This document shows positions 8,477 to 16,559 of a stretch of 64,000 nucleotides of DNA, in pieces. Position 1 is the stretch's first letter. Each line of letters starts with the position of its first letter. The DNA is from Chitinophaga polysaccharea. Lineage in GTDB: Bacteria > Bacteroidota > Bacteroidia > Chitinophagales > Chitinophagaceae. The position numbers and the translations under genes were made by a program. The stretch is from positions 124,001 through 188,000 of the forward strand of contig NZ_CABFVU010000005.1 in assembly GCF_902150045.1 (NCBI RefSeq). The letters are read 5' to 3'. The notes under the pieces were generated by a model. It searched no databases, was not told the origin of the DNA, and worked only from the letters and a program-made list of their open reading frames with translations.

Positions 8477-9439
8477 TTAAATTACATTGGTGTTCAGCAT
8501 GGTTTTCAGGATATTGGTCTGTACATCAAACCGGCCGATCTGTTGGAGGAAATCAACATCGGAGATCTTCTCATAGTATTCCTTCAGCAGAGCCTGTACA
8601 TTATCTGGGATCACTGTTTTCAGTACATTGGCCCGGCTCATCAGGTTATCGTTCTTATCCGTTAATTCCTGTATAAGCCTTGCTTTTTTGGAAAGGGTAT
8701 TGGTCCAGTCAACGCCTGGAATAGTAGACAGGTCGCAGAACAGGAAGAGATTTTTTGCGGGGAAGAAGAGAAAATAGCGGTCCATATTCAGGAACCGGTA
8801 TACTTCAAGTACTAAATTGCCGGCAGCAAGCCCGCAATAGAATTCGGTTTTGAAATCCATTTTGCACAACAATCCCATCAGCTTTCGCTGTATGATGGCA
8901 GAGTTGTTACGGTATACTTCAGAAGGGTTGAATTTAATCAGCTCATTGAGCGCGTCGGGGGAAATATCAAAATAGAAATCCTGCGAGAAACGCGCACTGA
9001 AGGCATTGATATTTTTGGAGAAAGGGTAGTCGTCGGAGTTGTCTGACAATACCTGGAACAGCTTGCGCAAAGATAAATTGATTTTCAGGGACTGCTTCTG
9101 TTTATCCAGATGGTAATTCTTTTCTGAAAAAACACTGTCGCTCATACTGGCAATCAGGTCCTTGTTGATCTGTATCTCATCATATAAAATACTCACGTTC
9201 CTTTCATTGCTGGCCTTTATTTTTCTCAGCAGGTCAATTACCGTGGCGGTATATTGCAGGTGAAAAAGCTCCAGCTTATTAATATCCAGTTCAGGATTGG
9301 TTTCAAATAATTTATGGACAACCTGGCTTCGGAGATAGATCTTGTATATTATCTCCTCTTCAAAAAAAGTGGACAGCAACTGTAATTTGCTGATGGTTTT
9401 ATTTGAGTCATTTAATATTATTGCCAGGTTATCCTCCAT
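8477..9439 (-). CDS. Ter-operon-associated protein of unknown function
   Basis: This 320-aa protein matches no family I can name. It is predicted mostly helical, has no signal peptide or transmembrane helix, and is rich in Asn, Lys and Leu. It is the last gene of the reverse Ter operon, 13 bases after telA. Mid-protein it has an AAGNLVLEVYRFLNMDRYFLFFPAKNLFLF stretch (positions 8747-8835) that could be a hydrophobic core. Linkage to telA suggests it serves the same stress system; function is unknown. Confidence 0.75.
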   Translation of the reverse strand: MEDNLAIILNDSNKTISKLQLLSTFFEEEIIYKIYLRSQVVHKLFETNPELDINKLELFHLQYTATVIDLLRKIKASNERNVSILYDEIQINKDLIASMSDSVFSEKNYHLDKQKQSLKINLSLRKLFQVLSDNSDDYPFSKNINAFSARFSQDFYFDISPDALNELIKFNPSEVYRNNSAIIQRKLMGLLCKMDFKTEFYCGLAAGNLVLEVYRFLNMDRYFLFFPAKNLFLFCDLSTIPGVDWTNTLSKKARLIQELTDKNDNLMSRANVLKTVIPDNVQALLKEYYEKISDVDFLQQIGRFDVQTNILKTMLNTNVI

Positions 9440-9452
9440 TATTTATCCCCCG

Positions 9453-10553
9453 TTAGCTAACGTTTGTTACATTTTTCTTCAGCTCTGTTTCCAGCGTCTT
9501 CAATTCACCGTTCAGCACTTTCCTGCTTTCGGTGCCCTGTTCGTGGATCTTCTTCACTTCATGCAGCGTTTCAATCAGCGATTGGGTGGTTCTTTTCAGC
9601 GTTTCAATAGATACTACTGTTTTCTCATTCTCCTTTGCTACTTCTATGCTGTTTTGTTTCAGCAGGTCGGCATTCTTCTGGAGAATGGTGTTGGTGGTTT
9701 CAGACACCTTCCGCTGCATTTCCACGTTGGCTTTCTGTCTTTGCAGCGCTACCGCAATGGTAAGCTGGTTTTTCCAGACAGGGATGGTAGTGGAAACGAT
9801 GGACTGCGCTTTTTCCGCAATGGAAGTATTGTTGTTCTGCACCAGCCTGATCTGTGCCAGTGATTGCAGCATAATAAAGCGTACAATCTTCATATCGGCC
9901 AGCCGCTTGTCCAGGCGGGTAATAAAATCCCGCAGGTCCGCAATCTCATAATCATTGTAATTGGCGGCGTTCACTTCCATCTCTGCCAGTTGCTGGCTGA
10001 GCTCATTGTATTTCAGCTGACCTGAAATAATGAGATCTTCCATTTGTTTGATGTAAGATACGTTACTGTCAAACATGGTTTGCAGGGAACTGTTGTCTTT
10101 CAGCGAGTTGATCCGGCCGGCCTTGATCTTGTTGGTGATTTTATCAACATTGCTGATCACCGTATCGTATTTCTGGAAAAGCTTTTTGGCATCAAATACA
10201 AGCTTCTTCAGAAAAGGGATCTTCGAGATAAAGCTCTGTAAAGCGCCCTGGTTCAGCTCATCCACATCAATATAATTCAGCTCCGTAAGCAGATCGTTGA
10301 TCAATCCGCCTACTTCACCGGAATTATAGGTACGCACGGAGCTCAGGAACTCGTTACTGTATTTTTCCATTGAATTCTGTACTTCCGTACCATAATTCAG
10401 GATGGAGTTGACGTCGGTGGTAACCAGCGATTTACTTATTTCCCCGTATTTCTTCGCATCGTCCGGCGTAATGACAGACAGATCCACGTTGCCATCTTTG
10501 TCGAGACGCACCGGGGGAAGTGTTTGGTCGGTAGTATTTGGATTTGCTTCCAT
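9453..10553 (-). CDS. telA: toxic anion resistance protein TelA/KlaA family
   Basis: This 366-aa alpha-helical protein has the TelA pattern: a charged N-terminus, then SFISKIPFLKKLVFDAKKLFQKYDTV, in which a short IPF turn precedes the first long helix, long coiled-coil segments, and IPVWKNQLTIAVALQRQ near residue 265, a well conserved block of the family. TelA proteins accompany TerD/TerC genes and confer tellurite and oxidative stress tolerance by an unknown mechanism. It has no transmembrane segment. It sits 55 bases after a TerD gene and 13 bases before the last operon gene. Confidence 0.92.
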   Translation of the reverse strand: MEANPNTTDQTLPPVRLDKDGNVDLSVITPDDAKKYGEISKSLVTTDVNSILNYGTEVQNSMEKYSNEFLSSVRTYNSGEVGGLINDLLTELNYIDVDELNQGALQSFISKIPFLKKLVFDAKKLFQKYDTVISNVDKITNKIKAGRINSLKDNSSLQTMFDSNVSYIKQMEDLIISGQLKYNELSQQLAEMEVNAANYNDYEIADLRDFITRLDKRLADMKIVRFIMLQSLAQIRLVQNNNTSIAEKAQSIVSTTIPVWKNQLTIAVALQRQKANVEMQRKVSETTNTILQKNADLLKQNSIEVAKENEKTVVSIETLKRTTQSLIETLHEVKKIHEQGTESRKVLNGELKTLETELKKNVTNVS

Positions 10554-10608
10554 AAGGTATCTGATTATAAATTGATATTTTCTTTATACCAGGTATCAAA
10601 AGTAAGGG

Positions 10609-11223
10609 TTACAGGTAATTCTGCGCAACGGTATTCACGGTTTCCTGCAATTTTTTATCTTTTGTAGGCTCGCCGATCGCGTTGAATTTCCATTCCCCGT
10701 TCTTCTTGTAAAACACGCCCATCACCATGGATACATGTCCTGCAAAGCCGGGGCCGCTGGCAATATCGTAGGTGGCAAATATTTCATTCACACGGGAAGG
10801 CGTGCCCTCGTAAATGCGGATGGAAGCAAAGGGAATGGTACCGAAATCGTGCCCGCGGAAGCTGTTCAGTACAAACGCCACGTAGTTGGTGTTCGGATCC
10901 AGGCGGGAGAAATCGAGTGTGATCACTTCATTATCCAGGCCGTCGTTACCGTTCAGGTCGCCGGTAAGGTCGTCGCCGCTGTGTTTTACGGCGTTGTCTT
11001 TGGATCTCAGGTTACCGAAGTACACCACTTCCTGCAGTTGTTTCTGCTCTGTGAACATAGCGCAGCTGCCGTCCAGGTCTACCGCTTCCTTGGTTTTAGA
11101 CAAGCCGAAGAGGCCTTTCTTTTCAATAGCGCCCCAGTTGATACCTACACAGATATTCTGGAGTTTGGCGCCATTGCTTTTTTCGAGATTTATACGCTGA
11201 CCTTTTTGAAGATTGATTGCCAT
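10609..11223 (-). CDS. TerD family protein (TerZ-like)
   Basis: This 204-aa TerD-domain protein begins MAINLQKGQRINL. The calcium-loop region reads VDLDGSCAMF, followed by HSGDDLTGDLNGNDGLDNE, and there is an RGHDFGTIPFASIRIYE block. The first loop is preceded by GLFGLSKTKEA, an insertion that aligns in position with that of the 859-1545 protein, so the two may be TerZ-like orthologues within the two operons. It has no export signal. It lies 34 bases after the operon's first TerD gene. Confidence 0.9.
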   Translation of the reverse strand: MAINLQKGQRINLEKSNGAKLQNICVGINWGAIEKKGLFGLSKTKEAVDLDGSCAMFTEQKQLQEVVYFGNLRSKDNAVKHSGDDLTGDLNGNDGLDNEVITLDFSRLDPNTNYVAFVLNSFRGHDFGTIPFASIRIYEGTPSRVNEIFATYDIASGPGFAGHVSMVMGVFYKKNGEWKFNAIGEPTKDKKLQETVNTVAQNYL

Positions 11224-11257
11224 ATTGATCTTATATTTTTAGATATAGTAGTAAGGA

Positions 11258-11812
11258 TTAGTTGTATTTGTTCAGGTAGTCCTGCAGGCCGCCCTTCATG
11301 CCAACGCCTACTGCTTCAAATTTCCATTCGTCGTTACGTTTGTAGATCCTGCCGAATTCTACCGCTGTTTCAATAGAGAAGTCTTCTTCCAGTTCATATT
11401 TCAGCAGCACTTCGTTGGTAACGGGGTCGAATATACGTATAAAGGAATTCCTTACCTGTCCGAAGTTCTGCCTGCGTGTTTCCGCTTCATGGATGGTAAC
11501 CACTATGCATATTTCAGTGATCTTCGGATCTGCTTTAGCCAGGTCAATTTTGATCTGTTCATCATCGCCGGTGCCTTCGCCGGTAAGGTTATCGCCGGTA
11601 TGCTCTACGCTGCCATCTGGTGTTACCAGGTTATTGTAAAAAATAAAGTGCTGATCAGATAATATCTTTTTATTTTCTCCCATTACAAACAGGGAGGCAT
11701 CCAGATCGAAGCTGGTGCCGGTAGAAGAAGCATTTGCGTCCCATCCCAGGCCAATTACGAATTTGGGCGCATTGATCGTTTGCCGCTGACCTTTTTGCAA
11801 ATTAATTGCCAT
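11258..11812 (-). CDS. terD: TerD family protein (paralogue of the 262-837 protein)
   Basis: This 184-aa TerD protein has FVIGLGW, FDLDASLFVM, HTGDNLTGEGTGDDE, RRQNFGQVRNSFIRIF and EDFSIETAVEFGRIY. The last blocks are almost identical to those of the first gene of the forward operon, so these are recent paralogues placed in two converging operons. Its ATG lies 11 bases inside the end of the phosphoribosyltransferase gene, indicating translational coupling. It probably binds calcium and acts in the cytoplasm or at the inner membrane. Confidence 0.93.
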   Translation of the reverse strand: MAINLQKGQRQTINAPKFVIGLGWDANASSTGTSFDLDASLFVMGENKKILSDQHFIFYNNLVTPDGSVEHTGDNLTGEGTGDDEQIKIDLAKADPKITEICIVVTIHEAETRRQNFGQVRNSFIRIFDPVTNEVLLKYELEEDFSIETAVEFGRIYKRNDEWKFEAVGVGMKGGLQDYLNKYN

Positions 11813-12644
11813 GTTGTAAGCTTTTATGTTTTCTGTTAAATAAGTAATTTTTGATGAAATTCAGATTTTTCTGGTAAACTTCTATCGTATGATAGCCATT
11901 TCCCAGGGCCATATTATACAAAAGATTTACGAATTTATCCGTTTGATTTTGCAGGAAAATACAAAATGAATCGAAATCATAATTCAGGATATACTTTACA
12001 ATCCTTGTATTAATGAAGAAATGTTCGCCCTGGATGATCTTTTCCAGGTGGAAAATAGACTTCACGTAATGATAGTTCAGGTAATTTTCAATGTTGGGAT
12101 GAATGCTTTTATTCTGCAGCTCTGCATAATACAGCAGGTATATATCATTGGAGAGGTCGTACGCATCCACCATTTTCAGGATCATCCTTTCATGGCCCCC
12201 GGTGATCCGGATATCATCCAGGAAGATCACTTTTTTCCCCATCAGGAAATGCCGGTCTATATGAAAGCTGTCGTTGCCGATCAGCTTTAACCGTTGTTCT
12301 GCATCCAGTTCACCGTAATCCTCCTTGTAGGTGATGGTGCGGTGTACTTTGGTTTCCTGTAGAACCGGGTGCCCATGCGCCGCCAGCCACCTGTTCAGCT
12401 GGAAAACGAAATAGTTTTTCATGGCAAAGGTGGCCGTTGGTATAAAAGAGTAGGGGCTGGATACCACCACAAACTGCGGCACTTCCTTTCCTTTCAGGTG
12501 ATGCTCAATAAAACCGTCTGCCAGGCCGGTACCAAATTTTTCAGCAACCGCATCGTCCCCGAATTTAAAACGGCTGTAGTCATCGGGCGAAAACCCAAAA
12601 AATTCCGCGTTGGTGATCTTATGAAGTGAATAGGTTGTCGTCAT
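11802..12644 (-). CDS. Ter-associated phosphoribosyltransferase-like protein
   Basis: This 280-aa protein contains KKVIFLDDIRITGGHERMI, a PRPP-binding loop of type I phosphoribosyltransferases (hydrophobic strand, two acids, then a Thr/Gly-rich turn). Upstream VVVSSPYSFIPTATFAM may form the pyrophosphate-contacting strand and loop. PRTases of this kind sit with HAD proteins in Ter loci proposed to make a nucleoside-like metabolite (comparative-genomic knowledge). Here the HAD gene precedes it with an ATGA overlap, and the TerD start lies inside its 3' end, so all three are co-translated. The substrate base is unknown. No ATP-grasp or citrate-lyase-like gene of the fuller pathway is present in the window. 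Confidence 0.8.
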   Translation of the reverse strand: MTTTYSLHKITNAEFFGFSPDDYSRFKFGDDAVAEKFGTGLADGFIEHHLKGKEVPQFVVVSSPYSFIPTATFAMKNYFVFQLNRWLAAHGHPVLQETKVHRTITYKEDYGELDAEQRLKLIGNDSFHIDRHFLMGKKVIFLDDIRITGGHERMILKMVDAYDLSNDIYLLYYAELQNKSIHPNIENYLNYHYVKSIFHLEKIIQGEHFFINTRIVKYILNYDFDSFCIFLQNQTDKFVNLLYNMALGNGYHTIEVYQKNLNFIKNYLFNRKHKSLQHGN

Positions 12645-13342
12645 CAGTTAACTAAGCTTGAGATACATTGATTATTGGAGTTGACCAGTAAAGTATGAAT
12701 GCCTGCCACCTGTGCGCCATCGATATCTGCCTTTATATTATCGCCAATATGTATGATGTTACTTAGCGGGAGGGCCGGGTCTTTTCTTACCTCAGCCACA
12801 TTGTCGAGCATAAGCCGGAACATTTTTTCATTGGGCTTCGACATACCTGTTTCATCTGAATACAGCTGGAAATCGAAATACTGTTCCAGTTCCAGCTCCT
12901 GCAGCACCCTTCTCAAAGTACTGCCCTTTATAAAGGCGGTATTACTGAGCAAACTAACGGTGCGGTCGGGCGATTCTTTTATCCTGCGTAATGTTCTTAC
13001 GGTTTCTGAACAATAAATAACCGGGAGGTATTTAAGCACCAATGCGTCCATTTCCTGGTAAAGGGCCGCCAGGTCGATGTTCCCGAAGGCGTTGCTGTAA
13101 TCATTCATTTCACTGATCACCATGAGGTACATTTCTTCCGCATCAATATTACCGCCCGTTTTTTCATTGATGGCATTGCATAGCAAGTCTACCCTGCGGA
13201 ATATGCGGCCTACCTCTTCCTGCGTTTTTTGGTGTTGATTGAAATGGTCGTAAAAAAACCGGGTCCTTTCCTGTTTAAATAAAGGATTCGATTTTATTAA
13301 AGTTAACCATAGATCAAAAGAATAATGTTGGTATGTGTTCAT
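12644..13342 (-). CDS. HAD superfamily protein, first gene of reverse Ter operon
   Basis: This 232-aa HAD-fold protein has motif I FDLWLTL (Asp10), motif II SLLSNTAF, a lysine before NEKMFRLML, and motif IV IHIGDNIKADIDGA. The second motif I aspartate, the acid/base of HAD phosphatases, is tryptophan here (DLW rather than DxD). The nucleophile and the metal acids are kept. Related DLWGTL sequences occur in HAD proteins of unclear activity, so phosphatase function is not assured. Its TGA overlaps the ATG of the PRTase gene. It probably works in the same Ter-associated metabolite branch. Confidence 0.85.
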   Translation of the reverse strand: MNTYQHYSFDLWLTLIKSNPLFKQERTRFFYDHFNQHQKTQEEVGRIFRRVDLLCNAINEKTGGNIDAEEMYLMVISEMNDYSNAFGNIDLAALYQEMDALVLKYLPVIYCSETVRTLRRIKESPDRTVSLLSNTAFIKGSTLRRVLQELELEQYFDFQLYSDETGMSKPNEKMFRLMLDNVAEVRKDPALPLSNIIHIGDNIKADIDGAQVAGIHTLLVNSNNQCISSLVN

Positions 13343-13924
13343 GTACTTTTTTAGCTTTTACGTCACAGCGGCATTTTGCCGTTTCCCTTTAGCAGCATAC
13401 TGTCCGGCTAATAACATTAATATAAGTAATATTCAGGTGCTCCCGTTTAATCTTTTTGTTATTTATTAAGGGTTAATATAAAAAGCCTGCACACGGCCTT
13501 TTTCAAGCTTCTAATATAGGATTTTATCTTTCACGAAGCCGGAAATTTCAATTTTAAGGTGTTGGTAATAAGTTAATTTAGATTTTAACTTATCTAGTTT
13601 GTAGTGGATTGTCCTGTTTAGTATTGCCATTGTTATCATGTATTCCTGATCTTTTCAGTGCGTCATTTTCCCCTGTATTCATAATAAAGCCCGGGCGTCC
13701 TGTTCTTTCCCCCGGATTTCTCCTGGTATACCCTGTTCCTGTCACGCGCCTGTATACGCGGCTTTTCAACGGCTAAACTACCAAAAAGCAACTATTCTTC
13801 ACCTGCGGAAATTCCCAGGTAGCAGCTGTTGTTTTTGGCATGTTCTGTGATCCGGGCGCCGGCGCACCCTTGAACCGGCGGGCAGATCAATGATTTTTTA
13901 CAATCCCCGGGCTGGCAGGAGCAA
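13343..13924. other. long divergent intergenic region
   Basis: These 582 bases separate the reverse Ter operon from the next forward gene and hold no convincing coding region. The stretch 13343-13640 is AT-rich and must hold the promoter of the reverse Ter operon, but no clean TAnnTTTG box was found on that strand. A weak hairpin at 13480-13503 (AAAAAGCC with GGCCTTTTT) about 140 bases upstream of the HAD gene may be an attenuator or an unrelated terminator. Confidence 0.5.
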
Positions 13925-13932
13925 TACTTTTG
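13925..13932 (+). promoter_or_regulatory. Bacteroidota-type -7 box upstream of the SnoaL/ABM gene
   Basis: TACTTTTG matches the TAnnTTTG consensus. It lies 14 bases before the ATG at 13947, which would leave a very short leader. It supports the start at 13947 over the in-frame ATG at 13890, which would be upstream of the promoter. Confidence 0.5.
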
Positions 13933-13946
13933 TGAAAAGAAAAACA

Positions 13947-14780
13947 ATGAGATCAGTTCATAGAGCGATATACCTGGCCATGGCACTGCTGCTGCCGGTA
14001 CTATCATTTTCACAGGAAAAAAGTATTCATCAGCAAAAAGAAATTATGGAAAAGAACAAAGCCATTATACAGGATCTGTATGAAAATGTAATGAATAAGA
14101 AAGATATGAGCTTACTGCCGGTGATCGTATCAGAAGAATATACCGGGCCGGAAGGAAGTAAAGGAGTAGCGGGTTTTACCGCACCCATAGCGCCGCTCAT
14201 TGCGGCCTTTCCCGACATACAATGGAAAATATCCTCACTGGTGTGCGACGGCGATAAGGTAGTGGCAAAATGGACCTGGTACGGCACTCAAACCGGTACC
14301 TACAGAAATATTCCCGCTACCGGGAAAGCCATTCATATCAATGGTATAGCCATTTATGAATTAAAGAACGGGAAGATCATCGCGGGCGAAGTACAAACAG
14401 ACCGCCTGGGATTTTTAACTGCATTGGGCGTATTGCCGGCGGACATCGCCACTGCACCGGTAAACGAGCAGGTACAGTTCATTGATAAATTCCTGGTGCC
14501 ACCTGCCGGTATTGCAGCGTTCAAACAAAGGGTGGCGGTGAACCGTCAGTTTATAAGAACATTACCGGGGTTTATTTCCGACGTTGCCTATGAGCACTTC
14601 GATGAACAGGGGAACCTTGTTTTTATAACCATTGCACAATGGGAAAACAAGGCAGCTGTAGCCAGCGCCAGGGAACAGGTGCAGGCGGAGTATAAGCGGT
14701 CGGGGTTTGATATGCCTGCTATGATGAAACGCCTGGGCATTAGCATGGACGGGGGATTATATACCCGTGCAACAGAATAA
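13947..14780 (+). CDS. exported SnoaL-like ester cyclase fused to an antibiotic-biosynthesis-monooxygenase domain
   Basis: The chosen start gives a 277-aa protein with a signal peptide (MRSVHRAIYLAMALLLPVLSFSQ); an upstream ATG at 13890 would bury it. Residues about 30-155 resemble SnoaL/ester cyclases: IIQDLYENVMNKKDM, the AAFPDIQWKI block, VVAKWTWYGTQTG and GIAIYELKNGKI. Residues about 170-275 resemble the ABM dimeric alpha-beta barrel (VNRQFIRTLPGFISD, FITIAQWENKAAVASA). Such domains act on small aromatic or polyketide-like compounds, but many are of unknown function. It stands alone as a single gene ending before a hairpin. Confidence 0.75.
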   Translation: MRSVHRAIYLAMALLLPVLSFSQEKSIHQQKEIMEKNKAIIQDLYENVMNKKDMSLLPVIVSEEYTGPEGSKGVAGFTAPIAPLIAAFPDIQWKISSLVCDGDKVVAKWTWYGTQTGTYRNIPATGKAIHINGIAIYELKNGKIIAGEVQTDRLGFLTALGVLPADIATAPVNEQVQFIDKFLVPPAGIAAFKQRVAVNRQFIRTLPGFISDVAYEHFDEQGNLVFITIAQWENKAAVASAREQVQAEYKRSGFDMPAMMKRLGISMDGGLYTRATE

Positions 14781-14885
14781 CGGTCGCCCATACCCGCGTA
14801 AAGAAATGTATATCCACACAGCAGGATAACGGTCATCCATATCCGCGATACCCACACAGCGAAATAACGGTCACCTATACCCGCG
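14776..14885. repeat. three imperfect direct repeats downstream of the SnoaL/ABM gene
   Basis: A unit like AATAACGGTCrCCyATAyCCGCG occurs three times, with the CGGTC cores at 14781, 14830 and 14868 (spacings 49 and 38). The first begins at the stop codon of the preceding gene. ACACAGC-type bases separate the copies. This looks like a degenerating local duplication; no function was seen. Confidence 0.6.
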
Positions 14886-14921
14886 CCAAAGGAGTGCAGC
14901 CCGTTGCACTCCTTTGGCTGT
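14886..14921 (+). terminator. strong hairpin, probable terminator
   Basis: A perfect 13-bp stem (CCAAAGGAGTGCA at 14886-14898 with TGCACTCCTTTGG at 14905-14917) with a 6-base loop is followed by CTGTTT. The T run is weak but the stem is very stable. It ends the SnoaL/ABM transcription unit. Confidence 0.65.
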
Positions 14922-15092
14922 TTAAGATCTGTTTACAATTGTTTAAATTCTGTTGACAGGTTACGGTGAAAAGATGTGTTAACTTATATACCTGAACAAC
15001 CAAAACTGAACGGTAACATCATCACCTGGTGCTGTTACGTATAAATTGAAAACCCGAAACCCCCTTTTATTATTCATCTAAAAAAACACAGT

Positions 15093-16493
15093 ATGAAAAC
15101 TTTATTGTTTGCTGCAGCATGCATCACGCTGGGCATACTGACCGGATGCGGAAAGAAAAGCGCTCCCGGCAACGACCTTCAACCCGTTACCCAAAAAAAA
15201 GAGCTGCAGGTACTGGCAACGCCGCCTGCCACCTGGCAGGAGCACTGGTTTGAGCACCAGCAGCTGCTGAACCGCGTTTTTTATGATACCAGTGTAGCGG
15301 TATATTTTGATAATGATGTAAACAGCAGCATCACCTGGCCCAACACCTATCTTGCGCAGGTATGGAACTACACTAAAAGCAGGTACGGCGCCTTTGGCGA
15401 CGACTCCCGCCTTTTTGCGATCTTTCACTCCGGCAAGTATTCCGGAGGGCATCCTTCCACGTACATGGATGGAGGTCATGATTACCGCAACGTAATAGAT
15501 GTGGGATCTTCCGATCCCAATGCATGGATTTCAGGCGTTGGCAACGATATCGATCTTACCACGCACGAGGTAGGCCATATTGTAGAGGGCGCTTCCAAGG
15601 GCGTGCACGGCTCCCCGGCCTTTGGTATATGGCACGACAGTAAATGGATGGAGATCTACCAGTATGACGTGTACCTGGCCCTGGGCCGCAGCAGCGACGC
15701 AACCCGCTGGTATAATATGAAGATCACGCAAACAGATGCTTTTCCCCGCGCAGGCACCTACTGGTTCAGGGACTGGTTTTATCCTGTCTACACCAATTAT
15801 GGCGGCGCTGCTACGCTGAATAAATTCTTTTCACTGCTGGCACAGCACTTCCCAAAACAAACATTCAACAACGGCATCACTACCTATCCTGAATACAGCC
15901 GCGGGCTTAACTTCGGCGAGTTTGTGCATTACTGGAGCGGCGCTGCCAATAAAGACCTGAAGCAGCTGGCGCTTACTGCCTTCGGTAATAAAGATGAACA
16001 GGGCAACGACTGGACCGCCCAGCTGAAACAGGCCAAATCAACCTTCTTCGGCATTACCTATCCATCGGATGATATTACGGGCGCCGGTACTATCACGGTG
16101 AGCAAGGAGAACGGGGGCGGGGCTTCCGCTGCGGAGGGCTCGCTGAAACTGACCGACAATGTTTACAGCACCAAACTGTTCGTAAATTCAGTGCCCGCCG
16201 ATTTTAAAATGCAGCTGCAATTCACCACGGAGCAAACCGTAAAATCATATACCCTTACTTCCGGTGATGATGCCATTGACCGCGATCCGAAGAACTGGCA
16301 GCTGAAGGGCTCGGATAATGGTACTACCTGGACTGTACTGGATACGCAAACCAACCAGGTGTTCAGCGCCAGGAATCAAACCCGGCAATTCGCTATTGCC
16401 AATACCACTGCATATAAATATTACGCCGTGTATGTAACAGGCACCAATGGCAGCGTGGATTTCCAGCTGAGCGAATGGAGGCTGTTTAAATAA
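15093..16493 (+). CDS. lipoprotein with HEXXH metallopeptidase-like core and C-terminal F5/8 type C-like domain
   Basis: This 466-aa protein starts with a lipoprotein signal (LGILTGC, Cys about residue 19), so it is membrane anchored. Residues 158-162 are HEVGH within TTHEVGHIVEGAS, a zinc-peptidase HEXXH motif; a downstream third ligand was not assigned. The last 130 residues (TVKSYTLTSGDDAIDRDPKNWQLKGSDNG and similar, positions 16234-16320) have the layout of a discoidin/F5-8 type C carbohydrate-binding fold. Together they suggest a surface protease acting on glycosylated substrate; this is inference. It stands alone, with a terminator-like hairpin after it. Confidence 0.75.
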   Translation: MKTLLFAAACITLGILTGCGKKSAPGNDLQPVTQKKELQVLATPPATWQEHWFEHQQLLNRVFYDTSVAVYFDNDVNSSITWPNTYLAQVWNYTKSRYGAFGDDSRLFAIFHSGKYSGGHPSTYMDGGHDYRNVIDVGSSDPNAWISGVGNDIDLTTHEVGHIVEGASKGVHGSPAFGIWHDSKWMEIYQYDVYLALGRSSDATRWYNMKITQTDAFPRAGTYWFRDWFYPVYTNYGGAATLNKFFSLLAQHFPKQTFNNGITTYPEYSRGLNFGEFVHYWSGAANKDLKQLALTAFGNKDEQGNDWTAQLKQAKSTFFGITYPSDDITGAGTITVSKENGGGASAAEGSLKLTDNVYSTKLFVNSVPADFKMQLQFTTEQTVKSYTLTSGDDAIDRDPKNWQLKGSDNGTTWTVLDTQTNQVFSARNQTRQFAIANTTAYKYYAVYVTGTNGSVDFQLSEWRLFK

Positions 16494-16497
16494 CTGA

Positions 16498-16536
16498 AAG
16501 GGGCCGTTGCGTAAAAAAGTAATGGCCCTTATTTTC
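16498..16536. terminator. terminator between the convergent lipoprotein and Crp/Fnr genes
   Basis: Imperfect stem AAGGGGCCGTT with AATGGCCCTT (one bulge, one mismatch) and an A-rich loop, followed by ATTTTCG. It sits in the 66-base gap between converging genes. Confidence 0.55.
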
Positions 16537-16559
16537 GTATACGGGTAAGCGTTATATCA

